Positions 33,901-46,016 of a stretch of DNA of 64,000 bases are shown piece by piece (position 1 is the stretch's first letter; the number at the start of each line of letters is the position of its first letter). The stretch is from Neostapfia colusana. Its lineage: Eukaryota > Streptophyta > Magnoliopsida > Poales > Poaceae. A program made the translations under genes and the position numbers. The notes under the pieces are model-generated. The model searched no databases, had not been told where the DNA came from, and worked only from the letters and a program-made list of their open reading frames with translations. The DNA is taken from NCBI GenBank assembly GCA_030760725.1, contig JASWHV010000019.1, positions 33,669,944 through 33,733,943 of the forward strand, read 5' to 3'.

Positions 33901-34873
33901 CGCCGGAGAAACGGCTCGGTACAGCTCGAGGACGCTTGCTCACTGGCCAACACGGTGCCTAGGAGGTTGCTTACGATCTCCCGGTGCCGTTTTGCTGTGG
34001 AGGAGGCTGTGCTCGCGAGTGATCGGGTTTGATCAAACGTGAGCTCGGGCGGCGGTGATGGCAGTGGAAGAACAGGTCGCGCACGTCGGCAGCTCGGGGA
34101 ATGGGTGATCGAAGCACGTCGGGGAGGGGATAAGTAGCCCGGCGACCGGTCTCCGGCTTGGGGCGTGCAGCAGGAGCTGGCGCCGGCTGCCCCCCCCCCC
34201 CACCCCCCGGTGGAGCTGTGTTTCAGTCGGTTTGTGTTGAAGTAGAGGCTGACATGTGGGTCCCACTCCCCATTTTAACCTCTGAAATTTACTCCTAATC
34301 ACTGTTGTAAACAGTGAACCCTATACTACCCTTGGCAATTCAAATTATTCACCCATTAGCCATTTGAATTTATCAAAGTTCAAATGAGGTTTGGTTTGAA
34401 TGAATTTCAGCACAAGTTCAGTTTGAAATTCAAATAAAGTTTGAATTTCTCCCACTTAGCTCATGTCAAGATCAACTCCAAATGGAGTGAAAATTGGTGT
34501 GTGAGCTCACAAAAATGTGCTGAGTAAGAATATGCCTCCCACTTTTAAATTCATTGGATAAAAACAGTTTGAATTTGAATATGGTTTCAAACTGCCCTCT
34601 TCCTAACTATACCCAAAATGACCTCAAAAAGGTTTTGAATTTGGGTGAAACTTGGCATGGACATCCTTAGTAAAGTGTAGGAGTTTTCATATGTCCAGCC
34701 CATCTATATCACATGTGGGAAATACCACTTTTGCAATGTGTGAGTTTGTTCTCAAATGAGCATGTTGATAATTGTTACTTGCTCTTCATTTGTGTTCATC
34801 ATCCTTCCTCAAATGAGGTGTGTGGTGTGGTGATGAACACTGCCAATGTGTGTCAAAAACTGAGGCCCTTACA
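30985..34873 (-). repeat. Element C 5' LTR
   Basis: 3,889 bp from TGACACAACC to CCCTTACA on the + strand, with one copy of the 625-bp unit. Exon-like segments at 31216-31304 and 32396-32476. The C run at 34190-34201 is followed by A and six more C; about 30 bases present in the left LTR just after the run are missing. Confidence 0.95.
31216..32476 (-). CDS. Putative spliced acidic ORF in the C 5' LTR
   Basis: Minus strand: 81-nt segment 32476-32396, GC-AG interval, 89-nt segment 31304-31216 with stop TAG at 31218-31216. Open throughout and in the same phase as in A, D and G. Differs from the A 5' copy by about 2 residues in the first segment and 6 in the second. Confidence 0.4.
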
Positions 34874-34878
34874 GCTGC
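34874..34878. repeat. Target-site duplication of element C, right copy
   Basis: GCTGC, identical to 18462-18466. Confidence 0.95.
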
Positions 34879-34979
34879 GCCCACAAGACTTCCTCTTGCT
34901 GCGCACTAGCCCCTGCCTAGTCTCATTTTCCTTACTAAAGTGATCTCACATCACTCGAACCAATCCCATGTGTCCCAAA
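34879..34979 (-). repeat. Element E 3' LTR, piece 3
   Basis: 101 bp left between elements C and D. Too short to hold anything of its own; it joins 18466 to 46017 in the E LTR. Confidence 0.8.
34975..34979. repeat. Target-site duplication of element D, left copy
   Basis: CCAAA before TGTGGGGACC; identical to 46012-46016. Confidence 0.95.
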
Positions 34980-37407
34980 TGTGGGGACCACCCCGTGGTT
35001 CACCCACTCCAGGATCGCATGGGGTGGTGCCGTACGATGCGGCACCCAACAGCACACCAGACAAGAATAAAGAACAACATACAAACTTTTATTTAATATA
35101 GAACAGTGGAAGTCTTTTACAAAATATAACTATACAGCGGAAGTAATGTACATTAGTAGCCTCTCATCTTAACTATGCAAAAGTGCAGCCGTCCTTCCCA
35201 GGGACGCTACACGCTAGCAGCATGGAACCGGAGAAATCACGGCGGCGTGCAGGGCTCCATCTCGGCCGTGTACCCTGACGGGGGCATCGCCTCATCCTCG
35301 GAACCCTCCTCATACCTCTCACCTGCATACAGCTCAAATATTGCAACCGTGAGCACGATGGCTCAGCAAGGCTTAACCGTCTGACCTAGGCATGGAACTC
35401 TACATGCAGGGAGGTGTATGATAGGAAATGGAATTTGCGACAAAGACACGCCTATAAGTTGATCCTTACTTTCAGTTTTATAGCGTCAAATTCATGTGCC
35501 TTAGGCAGCCCTCACATCGGGAGTCCGCAATCAAACAAGAAACGCTTTCCTCCGATGTGGTGATGCCCAAAGCGGAAAGTAAACTTAATTAGCTCTACAT
35601 CTACAGCATACATGGTTTCCAAAACATTAATATATCATCACAGCATATTATCATTCAACTGGCTTCCTTCACTTCTTACTACGTCAAGAAACAGTGAACA
35701 AGCGGTACTCAAATAACCGCGAGGGATGGTGATTGCAATCAGGAGACACCCGGACAACACGTTGCATACACCCACTTTCAGAAGCGTGATTCCACACCCC
35801 TTCCTACTCTGTTGTATGCAACAACCTTTCAAAGGCAATCAAAATGCCGAACCGGTCCATCGGTAACGGGTAGGAGGTCCCCGCGTGGACCGTAACTGTG
35901 CCCACCGGCAGATTTACACCTTGCTACCCTCAACCCACTCCTGTTTACGGTTGGGTAAGCCTCGGCACCCAGGTTAACCATTTACATCGGTTTCCTGCTT
36001 ATGTCAGTATGCCATCCGGTACTGTTCGATACTTGTTCAGCAGGCCCGCACACGACTCGGTCCTCAATCGACATCAACAGGGCTACGCACGTCAGACCTA
36101 CGCTCACTGCTTCCTATCCCCCCTGCTGGGTCTCATTTTCTCCACTTTTAAGCCATTTTATATTCTGACCAAACCGTGTGATAAACCTTACCTCGCGAGT
36201 AGATTCCAACTACTCGACTTCTACCGAGGTCCTAAGCATATTAGCGGGGCCTTGTCTACTCGTCGGCTCTGTAAGCTACCCAACCCTTCATAGGATTTGA
36301 TAGGTTATGCAAGTGGGGTCTCAAACACCTTAACTCTAATGCAAACATTCACCCTAGACATAAGTGATACAAATAAAGAATTTTATAAAAGGTACTTAAG
36401 TGCAAACCGGGGCTTGCCTGGTTGCGAGTTAGATGGCAAGTCAACTTCAGGTGGCAGAACGTCCAAAGGCTCCGGTGCGTCCTCAACTTCGGTCACTTAG
36501 CGCACCTTAGGGAGATGCTGGACGTGCGGGAGAGACGTTGGGGCGGCCGGAAGACGTGAAGCAGCAACGGTGACCCGAGCAGACCAGCGTGGCTCTGTGT
36601 TCTTGCTTGTGCACTCGAGCAGAGGGCGGGGAAGCACGTCGGTTGAAGACCGAGAGGGCAAAGTGAAGTGTTCTGCTGCTGTGGCGTGGAGGGCTGAGCA
36701 GATAGCCGAGGCAACAGGAGGTGGCACGGTGTTTCTCCGGAGCGGGTTGCAACCGAGAGCTGTCGAGCTCTCACTGTTCGACGAAATTCTGCAGAGGCGG
36801 TGGACATTTGTGTTGCTGACAAAGGGGTCCCACCACCTCTAATTTCTATCCAATTTCCACTGATATTTCTTCCCCAGCAACTCAACATTTAAGGCTAGAC
36901 TTTGACAGCAAGTCATGGTTTAAACTTTCAAAATTCAGATGATTTGAATTCTAGTGTGGAATTTGAACTGACTTTGGTTATTTGAATTTGAATTAGAATT
37001 TGAATATTTCCTTTTGCATTGTTCCAAAAGCATAGCAAACCAACTCAAATAATTCTGAATTTTGGCGTGGCTGCTAATTCAAATGTGGAGATCACATTTG
37101 TGGAACCAAATTTGCAAATTGGGGAAATTGGGATTTGAAACTGAATTTGAAATTCAGATTAGAGGGCTTCTCCTTTTATTCCCAAACAAATATTGAAACT
37201 CCTCCAAATGAGCTGAAATTTGGAAGGGTGAATATTTGGACTATGAAGATCCAAGCTGTGCATTTAGATCCCCATGTTTGGAAGTTTTGGGAAGTCTAGA
37301 CCCTCACTTTGAACTTACCCCATTATAATTCAAAGTTTTAATTCTCCTCATTTTTCATAAGTGCACATGAGCAGAATTTTCTTGCTACCACTTTCGGGGA
37401 TTTTACA
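34980..37407 (-). repeat. Element D 3' LTR
   Basis: 2,428 bp, TGTGGGGACC...GATTTTACA. Contains exon-like segments 35237-35322 and 36418-36495, the latter fused directly to upstream exon-like sequence at 36495/36496. Otherwise AT-rich flanks and a GC-rich middle, no other gene. Confidence 0.95.
35237..36495 (-). CDS. Putative spliced acidic ORF in the D 3' LTR
   Basis: Minus strand: 78-nt segment 36495-36418 (reads TEVEDAPEPLDVLP...), GC-AG interval 36417-35323, 86-nt segment 35322-35237 (YEEGSEDEAMPPSGYT..., stop TGA). Upstream of 36495 the sequence reads straight into CTAAG and GC-rich exon-like sequence, where G has a 1,055-bp intron-like insert. A TAA lies at that junction in both D LTRs (CAA in G), so the upstream open frame closes there. 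Confidence 0.4.
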
Positions 37408-37420
37408 TCCCTCCCCCCTT
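37408..37420 (-). other. Polypurine tract of element D
   Basis: TCCCTCCCCCCTT on the + strand, purine-rich on the element strand, adjoining the LTR. Confidence 0.9.
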
Positions 37421-37471
37421 AAAAAGAATCTCATCCCGAGATTCCAAAGGAAAAGTAAAGTGGGGAAAACC

Positions 37472-40400
37472 TTACCGGGTATATGATGATAGCAAGTCCG
37501 GATAATACGCTCGTAGATAATCCTCGCTTTCCCATGTCGCCTCATCAGCGGTATGGTTACTCCATAAGACCTTGTAGAACCATAAGGTCTGGTTTCTTGT
37601 GGCACGAGTCTTTTCATTGATGATCCGGATTGGATACTCCGTGTACGTGAGGTCCGGTTGAAGAACTTCTATGTCTTCAGTGCGGATTTCAGCTGAGGGT
37701 TTGAGGCATTTCCTCAGCTGAGAGATGTGGAAGACGTTGTGAATGCCAGCGAGCGACGCAGGTAAATCTAGGCGATAGGCCACGGGTCCGCATTTTTCAA
37801 TAATGGTGAACAGACCAATGAATCGTGGCGCAAGTTTACCCTTCACTACGAAACGGTGAACTCCTTTCATCGGAGACACACAGACATACACATGGTCCCC
37901 GATGTTGAAGTGGAGAGGACGGCGTCTTTTATCCGCATAGCTTTTCTGACGAGATTGAGCAGCCTTGAGGTTGGCTTGTATCACTCGCACTCGTTCTTCA
38001 GCTTCATTCACCAGTTCAATGCCGTCGATGACTCGCTCGCCGGACTCGCACCAGTTGAGAGGTGTGCGACATTTCCGGCCGTAGAGAGCTTCATACGGCG
38101 CCATCTTGATGCTAGCTTGATAGCCATTGTTGTAAGAAAACTCCGCCAACGGCAAATGATCATCCCAATTCTTGCCGTGGTGAATGGCACAAGCGCGTAG
38201 CATGTCTTCAAGCACTTGATTCACCCGTTCAGTTTGACCATCTGTCTGCGGGTGATACGCGGAGCTTCGTATCAGTTTGGTCCCCAATGATGCGTGCAGC
38301 TGTTCCCAAAACCGAGAGACAAACAGCGCACCTCGATCTGAAATAATGGAGCGGGGAACACCGTGCAAGCATAAGATTCTTGCAATATAAAGCTCCGCAT
38401 ATTGCTTGGCCACGTAACTGGTATGTACGGGAATGAAATGAGCCGACTTGGTTAGTCGATCGACTATCACCCAAATCGAGTCATGTTTGTGAGACGTGAG
38501 AGGTAATCCGACTATGAAGTCCATGCTGATATCTTCCCACTTCCACGCCGGAATGTTCAATGGATGCAGCTGTCCGTCTTTGCGCATATGGTCGGCTTTC
38601 ACCCGCCGACACGTATCACATTTGGATACGTACTTTGCGATTTCTCTTTTCATCCGTGTCCACCAAAACCTTGTTTTCAGATCTTGGTACATCTTGTTGC
38701 TGCCGGATGAATAGAATACTTGGACAAATGAGCTTCGTCCAAGATTTTCCTCCGAAGCTTCATGTCACGGGGTACCACTATACGGTCTTTAAACCATAGT
38801 GTACCGTTATCATCTCTTCGGAAGCATTTCATTTCGCCATTCTTCATCCTTCTCTGAATTTGCGACATTCCCACGTCTTTCTTCTGCGCTTCCATAATCT
38901 CCTCTCGTATTGTAGGGACGAGAGCAAGATTATATAATGCCCCATATGGAACCAAGTACATACTCGGCTCCTCCTCTTCAAGTGGGGTGATGGACAGACT
39001 GTTGACATTGGATTTGCGGCTTAAGGCATCGGCAACCACGTTTGCCTTCCCGGGATGGTAGTGAATCTCGATCTCATAGTCTTTGATCAGTTCTAGCCAT
39101 CTCCGTTGCCGCATATTCAACTCCTTTTGAGTGAATATATATTTCAGACTTTTGTGGTTGGTGTAGAGGTGCACTAAGTTCCCAAGCAAATAGTGCCTCC
39201 ACATCTTCAAGGCCAATACCACAGCAGCGAGCTCAAGATCATGAGTCGGATAGTGCTGCTCATGGTTACGAAGTTGACGTGAGCCATAGGCGACCACTCT
39301 TCCTCCTTGCATCAATACACAGCCAAGCCCGATGCCAGACGCATCACAATATACGTCAAAGGGCTTGGTTGTATCCGGTTGAGCTAACACCGGGGCTGTT
39401 GTAAGATGCTTCACTAATGCTTGGAAAGCTTCTTCACAAGCTGAGCTCCAAACATATTTGATCCCCTTTTTCAACAGTTCAGTCATCGGCTTAGCAAGCT
39501 TGGAGAAATTTGGTATGAATCTCCGATAATATCCTGCTAACCCGAGGAAACTCCTGACTTCATGGACTGATGTGGGGGACTTCCATTTCAGCACTTGTTC
39601 AATTTTGCTTGGATCAACTGCAATGCCTTCTGCAGAAATAATGTGACCAAGGAATGGCACTTGGCTGATCCAAAACTCGCACTTGCTGAGCTTGGCATAA
39701 AGCTTATGGTCTCGCAATCGTTGAAGTACGATATGCAAGTGCTTGGCATGTTCCTCTTCAGACTTGGAGTAGACCAAGATGTCGTCTATGAATACCACCA
39801 CAAACTTGTACAACTCCGGCATGAACACTGAGTTCATAAGATACATGAAGTGTGCCGGGGCGTTGGTGAGACCAAAGGACATGACGAGGTATTCATACAA
39901 CCCATATCTCGTCGAGAAGGCCGTCTTTGGAATAGCTTCCGCCCGGATCTTGATTTGATGATATCCGGAGCGAAGATCCATCTTGGAAAATACACTCGCA
40001 CCCACAAGTTGATCGAAGAGAATATCGATGCGGGGCAGTGGATATTTATTCTTGATGGTGACGGCGTTAAGAGGTCGGTAGTCCACACACAACCTCAAGG
40101 TTTCATCCTTTTTCTTCACAAACAGCGCCGAGCATCCCCATGGCGAGGAACTCGGTCGAATGAAACCCTTCTTCATCAAATTGTTGAGCTGCTCCTTTAG
40201 TTCAGCCAGCTCATTCGGAGCCATCTTATATGGTCTCCGTGAGATTGGTGTCGTCCCAGGTACGAGTTCAATCTTGAACTCGACATCTCTTTCGGGTGGC
40301 ATGCCCGGAAGATCATCCGGAAAGACATCCGGGTATTCACGGACCACACGAATATCCTCAAGTTTCGTGGCTTCCGTGTTATATGTGGCTGGGGTTTCTT

Positions 40401-42009
40401 GAACCAAACGGTCAAGAATAAGAACATGTGGTTCATGAAGTGGAGAGTTTAAACGAACCACACGTGGAATGATGTCAAGAACAGCACCATGGCGATGTAG
40501 CCATGACATTCCTAAAATGACATCAAGTTTTTGACTCTCTAACATGATTAGAGAAGTCGGATATAGATTCCCACCCAACTGTAATGGTGCTCTATAGACC
40601 ATTCTATCAGCTGTTATTTTCCCACCTGGAGAACATATCAAATATGAATTATTTGTGGGAATGATAGGCAGTTGATATTTAATAACATAAGACTGACTTA
40701 TGAAATTATGGGTGGCACCGGAGTCAAAAAGTATGACTACGGGTTGATCCAGGTAAGAGAATGTACCCGCGAGGACGGGTTCGCCTTCCGGTACGTCTTC
40801 GATAGCTAAGTGGTGGACGTTGCCGGGTTTTGGTGCTGGTTTCTTGGGCCGATTGCGGGGCTGATTAGCACCCTGATATGGTGCTGCACCCCTGCCCTGT
40901 CGCGGCTCGGGGCAGTCCTTCGCAATGTGCCCGACACGGCCACACGTGTAGCACGTGTAAGGTGTCGGGGTCCTGCCGACTTGAGGACGGAATCCCGGTG
41001 CACGCTGTTGAAACTGAGGCGCACGTGGGACCATCCTTTGCTGCTGCTGTTGCTGTGGTGGATACGTCGGTCGGAAGCCCGGCGCATTATATTGCCGACC
41101 GCGAAACTGAGGCGGTCGCGTCGGTGGCTGCCATCTCTGACCGGATGGTGAGCGATACACCACGCGATATTTCTGTGACGTCCCACCACTGCTGCTCGTC
41201 AGCGCGCTACGTTTCCTCTTATCAGACCCACGCTCGCGCTGAGCATTCTCTTGTAGAATCGCGGCATTAACGAGGTCGTTGAACGTGCCGCGATTGCTTT
41301 GGGCGAGATGGACCTTCATCTTGGAATTCAGGCCCCGGAAGAAAGCATTACGCTTGTTGTCTTCCGTCCCCACAAATCCTGGCGCACACTGCGCCAGCCG
41401 GTTGAATAACCTGGAGTACTCATGAGCACTCCTCTCGCCTTGTCGGAGCGCCAGGAACTCCTGGAGCTTCATTTCCATAACCCCGGGAGGTATGTGATAG
41501 GCGTGGAACGCCTCCCGGAACTCCGTCCATGTGACGGCATGGCCAGCCGGTAAGGAGGCGGTGTAGTTCGCCCACCAGGTACCGGCTTCTCCTTGAAGCT
41601 GTTGCGCTGCATACAGCGCCTTCTGGTGTTCGGTGCATCGTAACAGCCCGAACTTCACCTCCAGAGTGCGGATAAAGCTGTCCGCCTCCAAAGGTTCTTC
41701 GGCCTCCGTGAAGACCGGTGGATTGGTCGCCATGAATTCTGAATACGAGCTTTGTTGGGGCTGGCGTTGCCCATTGTCTTGGTGTCCTCCCTGATGGGAC
41801 GCATTCTGCTGCACCAACATCCGCAGTAACTCGGTTTGCTCGTCGCGCGAGCCGAGCACTGCGGCGAGAACCTCCGCAAGATTCCTTGGAAGTTCTGGCG
41901 GTGGAGGAGGTGGTTGCTGTTGCGTCGTGGTTTGCTCCGGTGGTGGAGACTCATCACCACGAACCTGACTTGGACCTCCCTCCTCTTGCATTGAACGTGT
42001 CCGCACCAT
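37472..42009 (-). pseudogene. gag-pol: gag-pol polyprotein of element D, one frameshift
   Basis: Open for 1,110 codons from ATG 42009 to 38677, then continues in the next frame for 406 codons to the stop at 37472. The only break is one missing base in a run of C at about 38703-38706 (CCGG where the other elements have CCCGG or similar), within the integrase zinc-finger region. Domains: Gag with Pro/Gln-rich start; CCHC knuckle near residue 350; protease DSGATHNF near 426; RT with F-I-D-D near 738; RNase H near 881; HHCC finger; integrase core (MDFIVGLP, SDRGALF, QTDGQTERVNQ); chromodomain at about 37640-37480 (WFYKVLWSNHTADEATWE). The gag ATG follows TGCAGA, an acceptor-like site. The closest to a working element in the window; the missing base could be a sequencing error. 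Confidence 0.9.
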
Positions 42010-43567
42010 TCTGCATTCAGATCATTCAAATGATCAGCACATGTTGGTTTATTTCATCCAATCTATACAATAGTAGCGAGAATGGAATAAACAGTACGCA
42101 TAACAGTCACACATATGGATAAAGTATACACTTTATGCAACATATACATCCCTGGACTGTGTCACACGTTCGAGTTCCAAAGTATTGAACTTTATGGGTT
42201 AAAAGTTCATTTCGACCATCGGGGTCACCACGGGATGTTAAGTGTGTTAGCATGCGTAATTCCTCGCTATTGTATTGGACCCAAGCATGTACTAACTCGA
42301 AGTGATATGTCAAATACATAAACCCTTCGACTCCAAATCGCTGTTTTACAACAGCCACTGGACGTCAAACAGTGAAACTAAGTGTTTTGGTTGAAATACA
42401 GAAAATTCCAGAGAGCATTTTGGTCTGCCCTGTTTCTGGACAGTGCCCACTCATCTGAGATTTTCATCCATTGGAGGGAGATTTTGTTCTGGAGCTCTAC
42501 AGAAAAGTGGTAGAGGACTTCTAAACCTTTCCAGAGTGGTATCCCACACCTCCATTGGTTCAACCAATATTAAGTTATGCCCTGTTCAAGTTCAGCGAAA
42601 TTTCTGCCGAAAACAGGGGAGATTATTCCTAAGCTTTTGAGACTGAATCTATACTCCCAATTGACTCTTAGTTCAATATAGGAGTTTACTAACCCCTAAA
42701 TGAATTCCTATACTCCATTGTGACTCTTTTCTTTGAAAATAAACTTTTATGCAGTCGGTGCTACGTTTCCTCACCAAAGAAAAATCCTAAACCGGTATTC
42801 CGGCATATACGTGTCAAATGGTGGAACTAAAGTCGTCACTCATAAAAGGTTTCTACACGTCATGCACTAACGTGGTTAGTGTACCTGCAGAAAAACACAC
42901 AATAATGATGCACACAAAGGTTTTAACATTGCAGGCAGTTCCATATCATAGTAAAAACATACGGTCCGTATCATTGCCATACGGATCGTCCTTGAGTCAA
43001 GCCACGTCTCAAGGTATATGGTCGTGTTTTCACACCACACGACGGGGAACCCGAGTAGAGCGCGAACGGGTCGTCACGGTTGGGAATTTTATCAACCCAA
43101 CGGATACCACCTACTGCCTCATGACCGTTGAGGCACGCCGATGGCGAGCGCTGCGTATGGCTCTTTGAACATTGAACGTTCAAGAGTTGCATACTATCGT
43201 GTTGCTTACCACACGATGGGGTATTCTCACTTTTGCCTAAAGCACACTGGAGATCAGCGTTTTCATATGCTCTCAGGACCATAGAGAGGTCCAGAGACTC
43301 ATATTAACTACCGTGCCAAGCCACGGTATACCATCCCATACTATTACTCGTATGGTGAGTTACCGCAATTTTATCCGCCTGCGGTGGCGTACCTTACCTC
43401 TTACCTGACGTCGAAGCGTCGTTACAGAATGTATAACAAATATGTTAGCTTTCCACCATCATAACTAGTACTATCATAGACCTTATGTGTGCTTAATGAC
43501 TAATCCTCACTCGATTACTTCTAAGTTTTCAAAATAAGCTCTTTTCGAGCGTGCCATTCCCAATGCG
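42010..43567 (-). other. Untranslated leader of element D, with putative splice donor
   Basis: 1,558 bp without a conserved ORF. Minus-strand CTGCAG|GTACAC (exon ends at 42885) is the same donor as in G, A and C; the gag-proximal end reads TGAATGCAG|A before ATG. No ORF0. Confidence 0.5.
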
Positions 43568-43579
43568 GCTCTGATACCA
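43568..43579 (-). other. Primer-binding site of element D
   Basis: GCTCTGATACCA on the + strand, 4 bases from the LTR boundary at 43584. Confidence 0.95.
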
Positions 43580-43583
43580 CGAC

Positions 43584-46011
43584 TGTGGGGACCACCCCGT
43601 GGTTCACCCACTCCAGGATCGCATAGGGTGGTGCCATACGATGCGGCACCCAACAGCACACCAGAAAAGAATAAAGAACAACATACAAACTTTTATTTAA
43701 TATAGAACAGCGGAAGTCTTTTACAAAATATAACTATACAGCGGAAGTAATGTACATTAGTAGCCTCTCATCCCAACTATGCAAAAGTGCAGCCGTCCAG
43801 CCCGGGGACGCTAAACGCTAGCAGCATGGAACCGGAGAAATCACGGCAGCGTGCAGGGCTCCATCTCGGCCGTGTACCCTGACGGGGGCATCGCCTCATC
43901 CTCGGAACCCTCCTCATAGCTCTCACCTGCATACAGCTGAAATATTGCAACCGTGAGCACGATGGCTCAGCAACGCTTAACCGTCTGACCTAGGCATGGA
44001 ACTCTACATGCAGGGAGGTGTATGATAGGAAAAGGAATTTGTGACAAAGACACACCTATAAGTTGATCCTTACTTTCAGTTTTATAGCGTAAAATTCATG
44101 TGCCTTAGGCAGCCCTCACATCGGGAGTCCACAATCAAACAAGAAACACTTTCCTCCGATGTGGTGATGCCCAAAGCGGACAGTAAACTTAATTAGCTCT
44201 ACATCTACAGCATACATGGTTTCCAAAACATTAATATATCATCACAGCATATTATCATTCAACTGGCTTACTTCACTTCTTACTACGTCACGAAACAGTG
44301 AACAAGCGGTACTCAAATAACCGCGAGGGACGGTGATTGCAATCAGGAGACACCCGGACAACACGTTGCATACACCCACTTTCAGAAGCGTGATTCCACA
44401 CCCCTTCCTACTCTGTTGTATGCAACAACCTTTCAAAGGCAATCTAAATGCCGAACCGGTCCATCGGTAACGGGTAGGAGGTCTCCGTGTGGACCGTGAC
44501 TGTGCCCACCGGCAGATTTACACCTTGCTACCCTCAACCCACTCCTGTTTACGGTTGGGTAAGCCTCGGCACCCAGGTTAACCATTTACATCGGTTTCCT
44601 GCTTATGTCAGTATGCCATCCGGTACTGTTCGATATTTGTTCAGCAGGCCCGCACACGACTCGGTCCTCAATCGACACCAACAGGGCTACGCACGCGAGA
44701 CTTCCGCTCACTGCTTCCTATCCCCTCTGCTGGGTCTCATTTTCTCCACTTTTAAGCCATTTTCTATTCTGACCAAACCGTGTGATAAACCTTACCTCGC
44801 GAGTAGACTCCAACTACTCGACTTCTACCGAGGTCCTAAGCATATTAGCGGGGCCTTGTCTACTCGTCGGCTCTGTAAGCTACCCAACCCTTCATAGGAT
44901 TTAAAAGGTTATGCAAGTGGGGTTTCAATCACCTTAACTCTAATGCAAACATTCACCCTAGACATAAGTGATACAAATAAAGAATTTTATAAAAGGTACT
45001 TAAGTGCAAACTGGGGCTTGCCTGGTTGCGAGTTAGATGGGAAGTCAACTTGAGGTGGCAGGACGTCCAAAGGCTCCGGTGCGTCCTCAACTTCGGTCAC
45101 TTAGCGCACCTTAGGGAGGTGCTGGACGTGCGGGAGAGACGTTGGGGCGGCCGGAAGACGTGAAGCAGCAACGGTGACCCGAGCAGACCAGCGTGGCTCT
45201 GTGTTCTTGCTTGTGCACTCGAGCAGAGGGCGGGGAAGCACGTCGGTTGAAGACCGAGAGGGCAAAGTGAAGTGTTCTGCTGCTGTGGCGTGGAGGGCTG
45301 AGCAGATAGCCGAGGCAACAGGAGGTGGCACGGTGTTTCTCGGGAGCGGCTTGCAACCGAGAGCTGTCGAGCTCTCACTGTTCGACGAAATTCTGCAGAG
45401 GCGGTGGACATTTGTGTGGCTGACAAAGGGGTCCCACCACCTCTAATTTCTATCCAATTTCCACTGATATTTCTTCCCCAGCAACTCAACATTTAAGGCT
45501 AGACTTTGACAGCAAGTCATGGTTTAAACTTTCAGAATTCAGATGATTTGAATTCTAGTGTGGAATTTGAACTGACTTTGGTTATTTGAATTTGAATTAT
45601 AATTTGAATCTTTCCTTTTGCATTGTTCCAAAAGCATAGCAAACCAACTCAAATAATTCTGAATTTTGGCGTGGCTGCTAGTTCAAATGTGGAGATCACA
45701 TTTGTGGAACCAAATTTGCAAATTGGGGAAATTGGGATTTGAAACTGAATTTGAAATTCAGATTAGAGGGCTTCTCCTTTTAATCCCAAACAAATATTGA
45801 AACTCCTCCAAATGAGCTGAAATTTGGAAGGGTGAATATTTGGACTATGAAGATCCAAGCTGTGCATTTAGATCCCCATGTTTGGAAGTTTTGGGAAGTC
45901 TAAACCCTCACTTTGAACTTACCCCATTATAATTCAAAGTTTTAATTCTCCTCATTTTTCATAAGTGCACATGAGCAGAATTTTCTTGCTACCACTTTCG
46001 GGGATTTTACA
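43584..46011 (-). repeat. Element D 5' LTR
   Basis: 2,428 bp, same length as the 3' copy. On the minus strand AATAAA (rc of 43692-43697) and an AT-rich TATA-like stretch (43724-43740) lie near the end, placing transcript start and poly(A) region in the last 200 bp. Exon-like segments at 43841-43926 and 45022-45099. Confidence 0.95.
43841..45099 (-). CDS. Putative spliced acidic ORF in the D 5' LTR
   Basis: Minus strand: 78-nt segment 45099-45022, GC-AG interval, 86-nt segment 43926-43841 ending TGA, same phase as elsewhere. The upstream open frame (about 45331-45101) runs to a TAA that sits at the fused junction 45100/45099. Confidence 0.4.
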
Positions 46012-46016
46012 CCAAA
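46012..46016. repeat. Target-site duplication of element D, right copy
   Basis: CCAAA, identical to 34975-34979. Confidence 0.95.

Larger units (their letters stand above)
18467..34873 (-). mobile_element. Element C: full-length Tekay-type Ty3/gypsy element with ORF0
   Basis: A 16,407-bp minus-strand insertion in the E LTR, flanked by a perfect GCTGC duplication. It has both LTRs, polypurine tract, gag-pol with two stop codons, intact ORF0, leader and primer-binding site. Same subfamily as A, with matching LTR ends and about 90% identity in ORF0. The left LTR is 1,290 bp longer than the right, nearly all of it a tandem expansion of a 625-bp unit. Confidence 0.95.
34980..46011 (-). mobile_element. 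Element D: nearly intact Tekay-type Ty3/gypsy element without ORF0
   Basis: An 11,032-bp minus-strand insertion with a perfect CCAAA duplication, two LTRs of exactly 2,428 bp each, polypurine tract, gag-pol with a single frameshift, leader and primer-binding site. By eye the first 540 aligned LTR bases differ at about 18 positions. Same subfamily as G, but its LTRs lack a 1,055-bp segment present in G. No ORF0 between leader and gag. Confidence 0.95.

Noticed and set aside
36493..36888. Three overlapping minus-strand frames of 76-131 codons in the D LTRs
   Set aside because: They arise from a GC-rich region. Only the one ending LPKVR has a plausible link to the spliced ORF, and it has no ATG; the other two are shadows.
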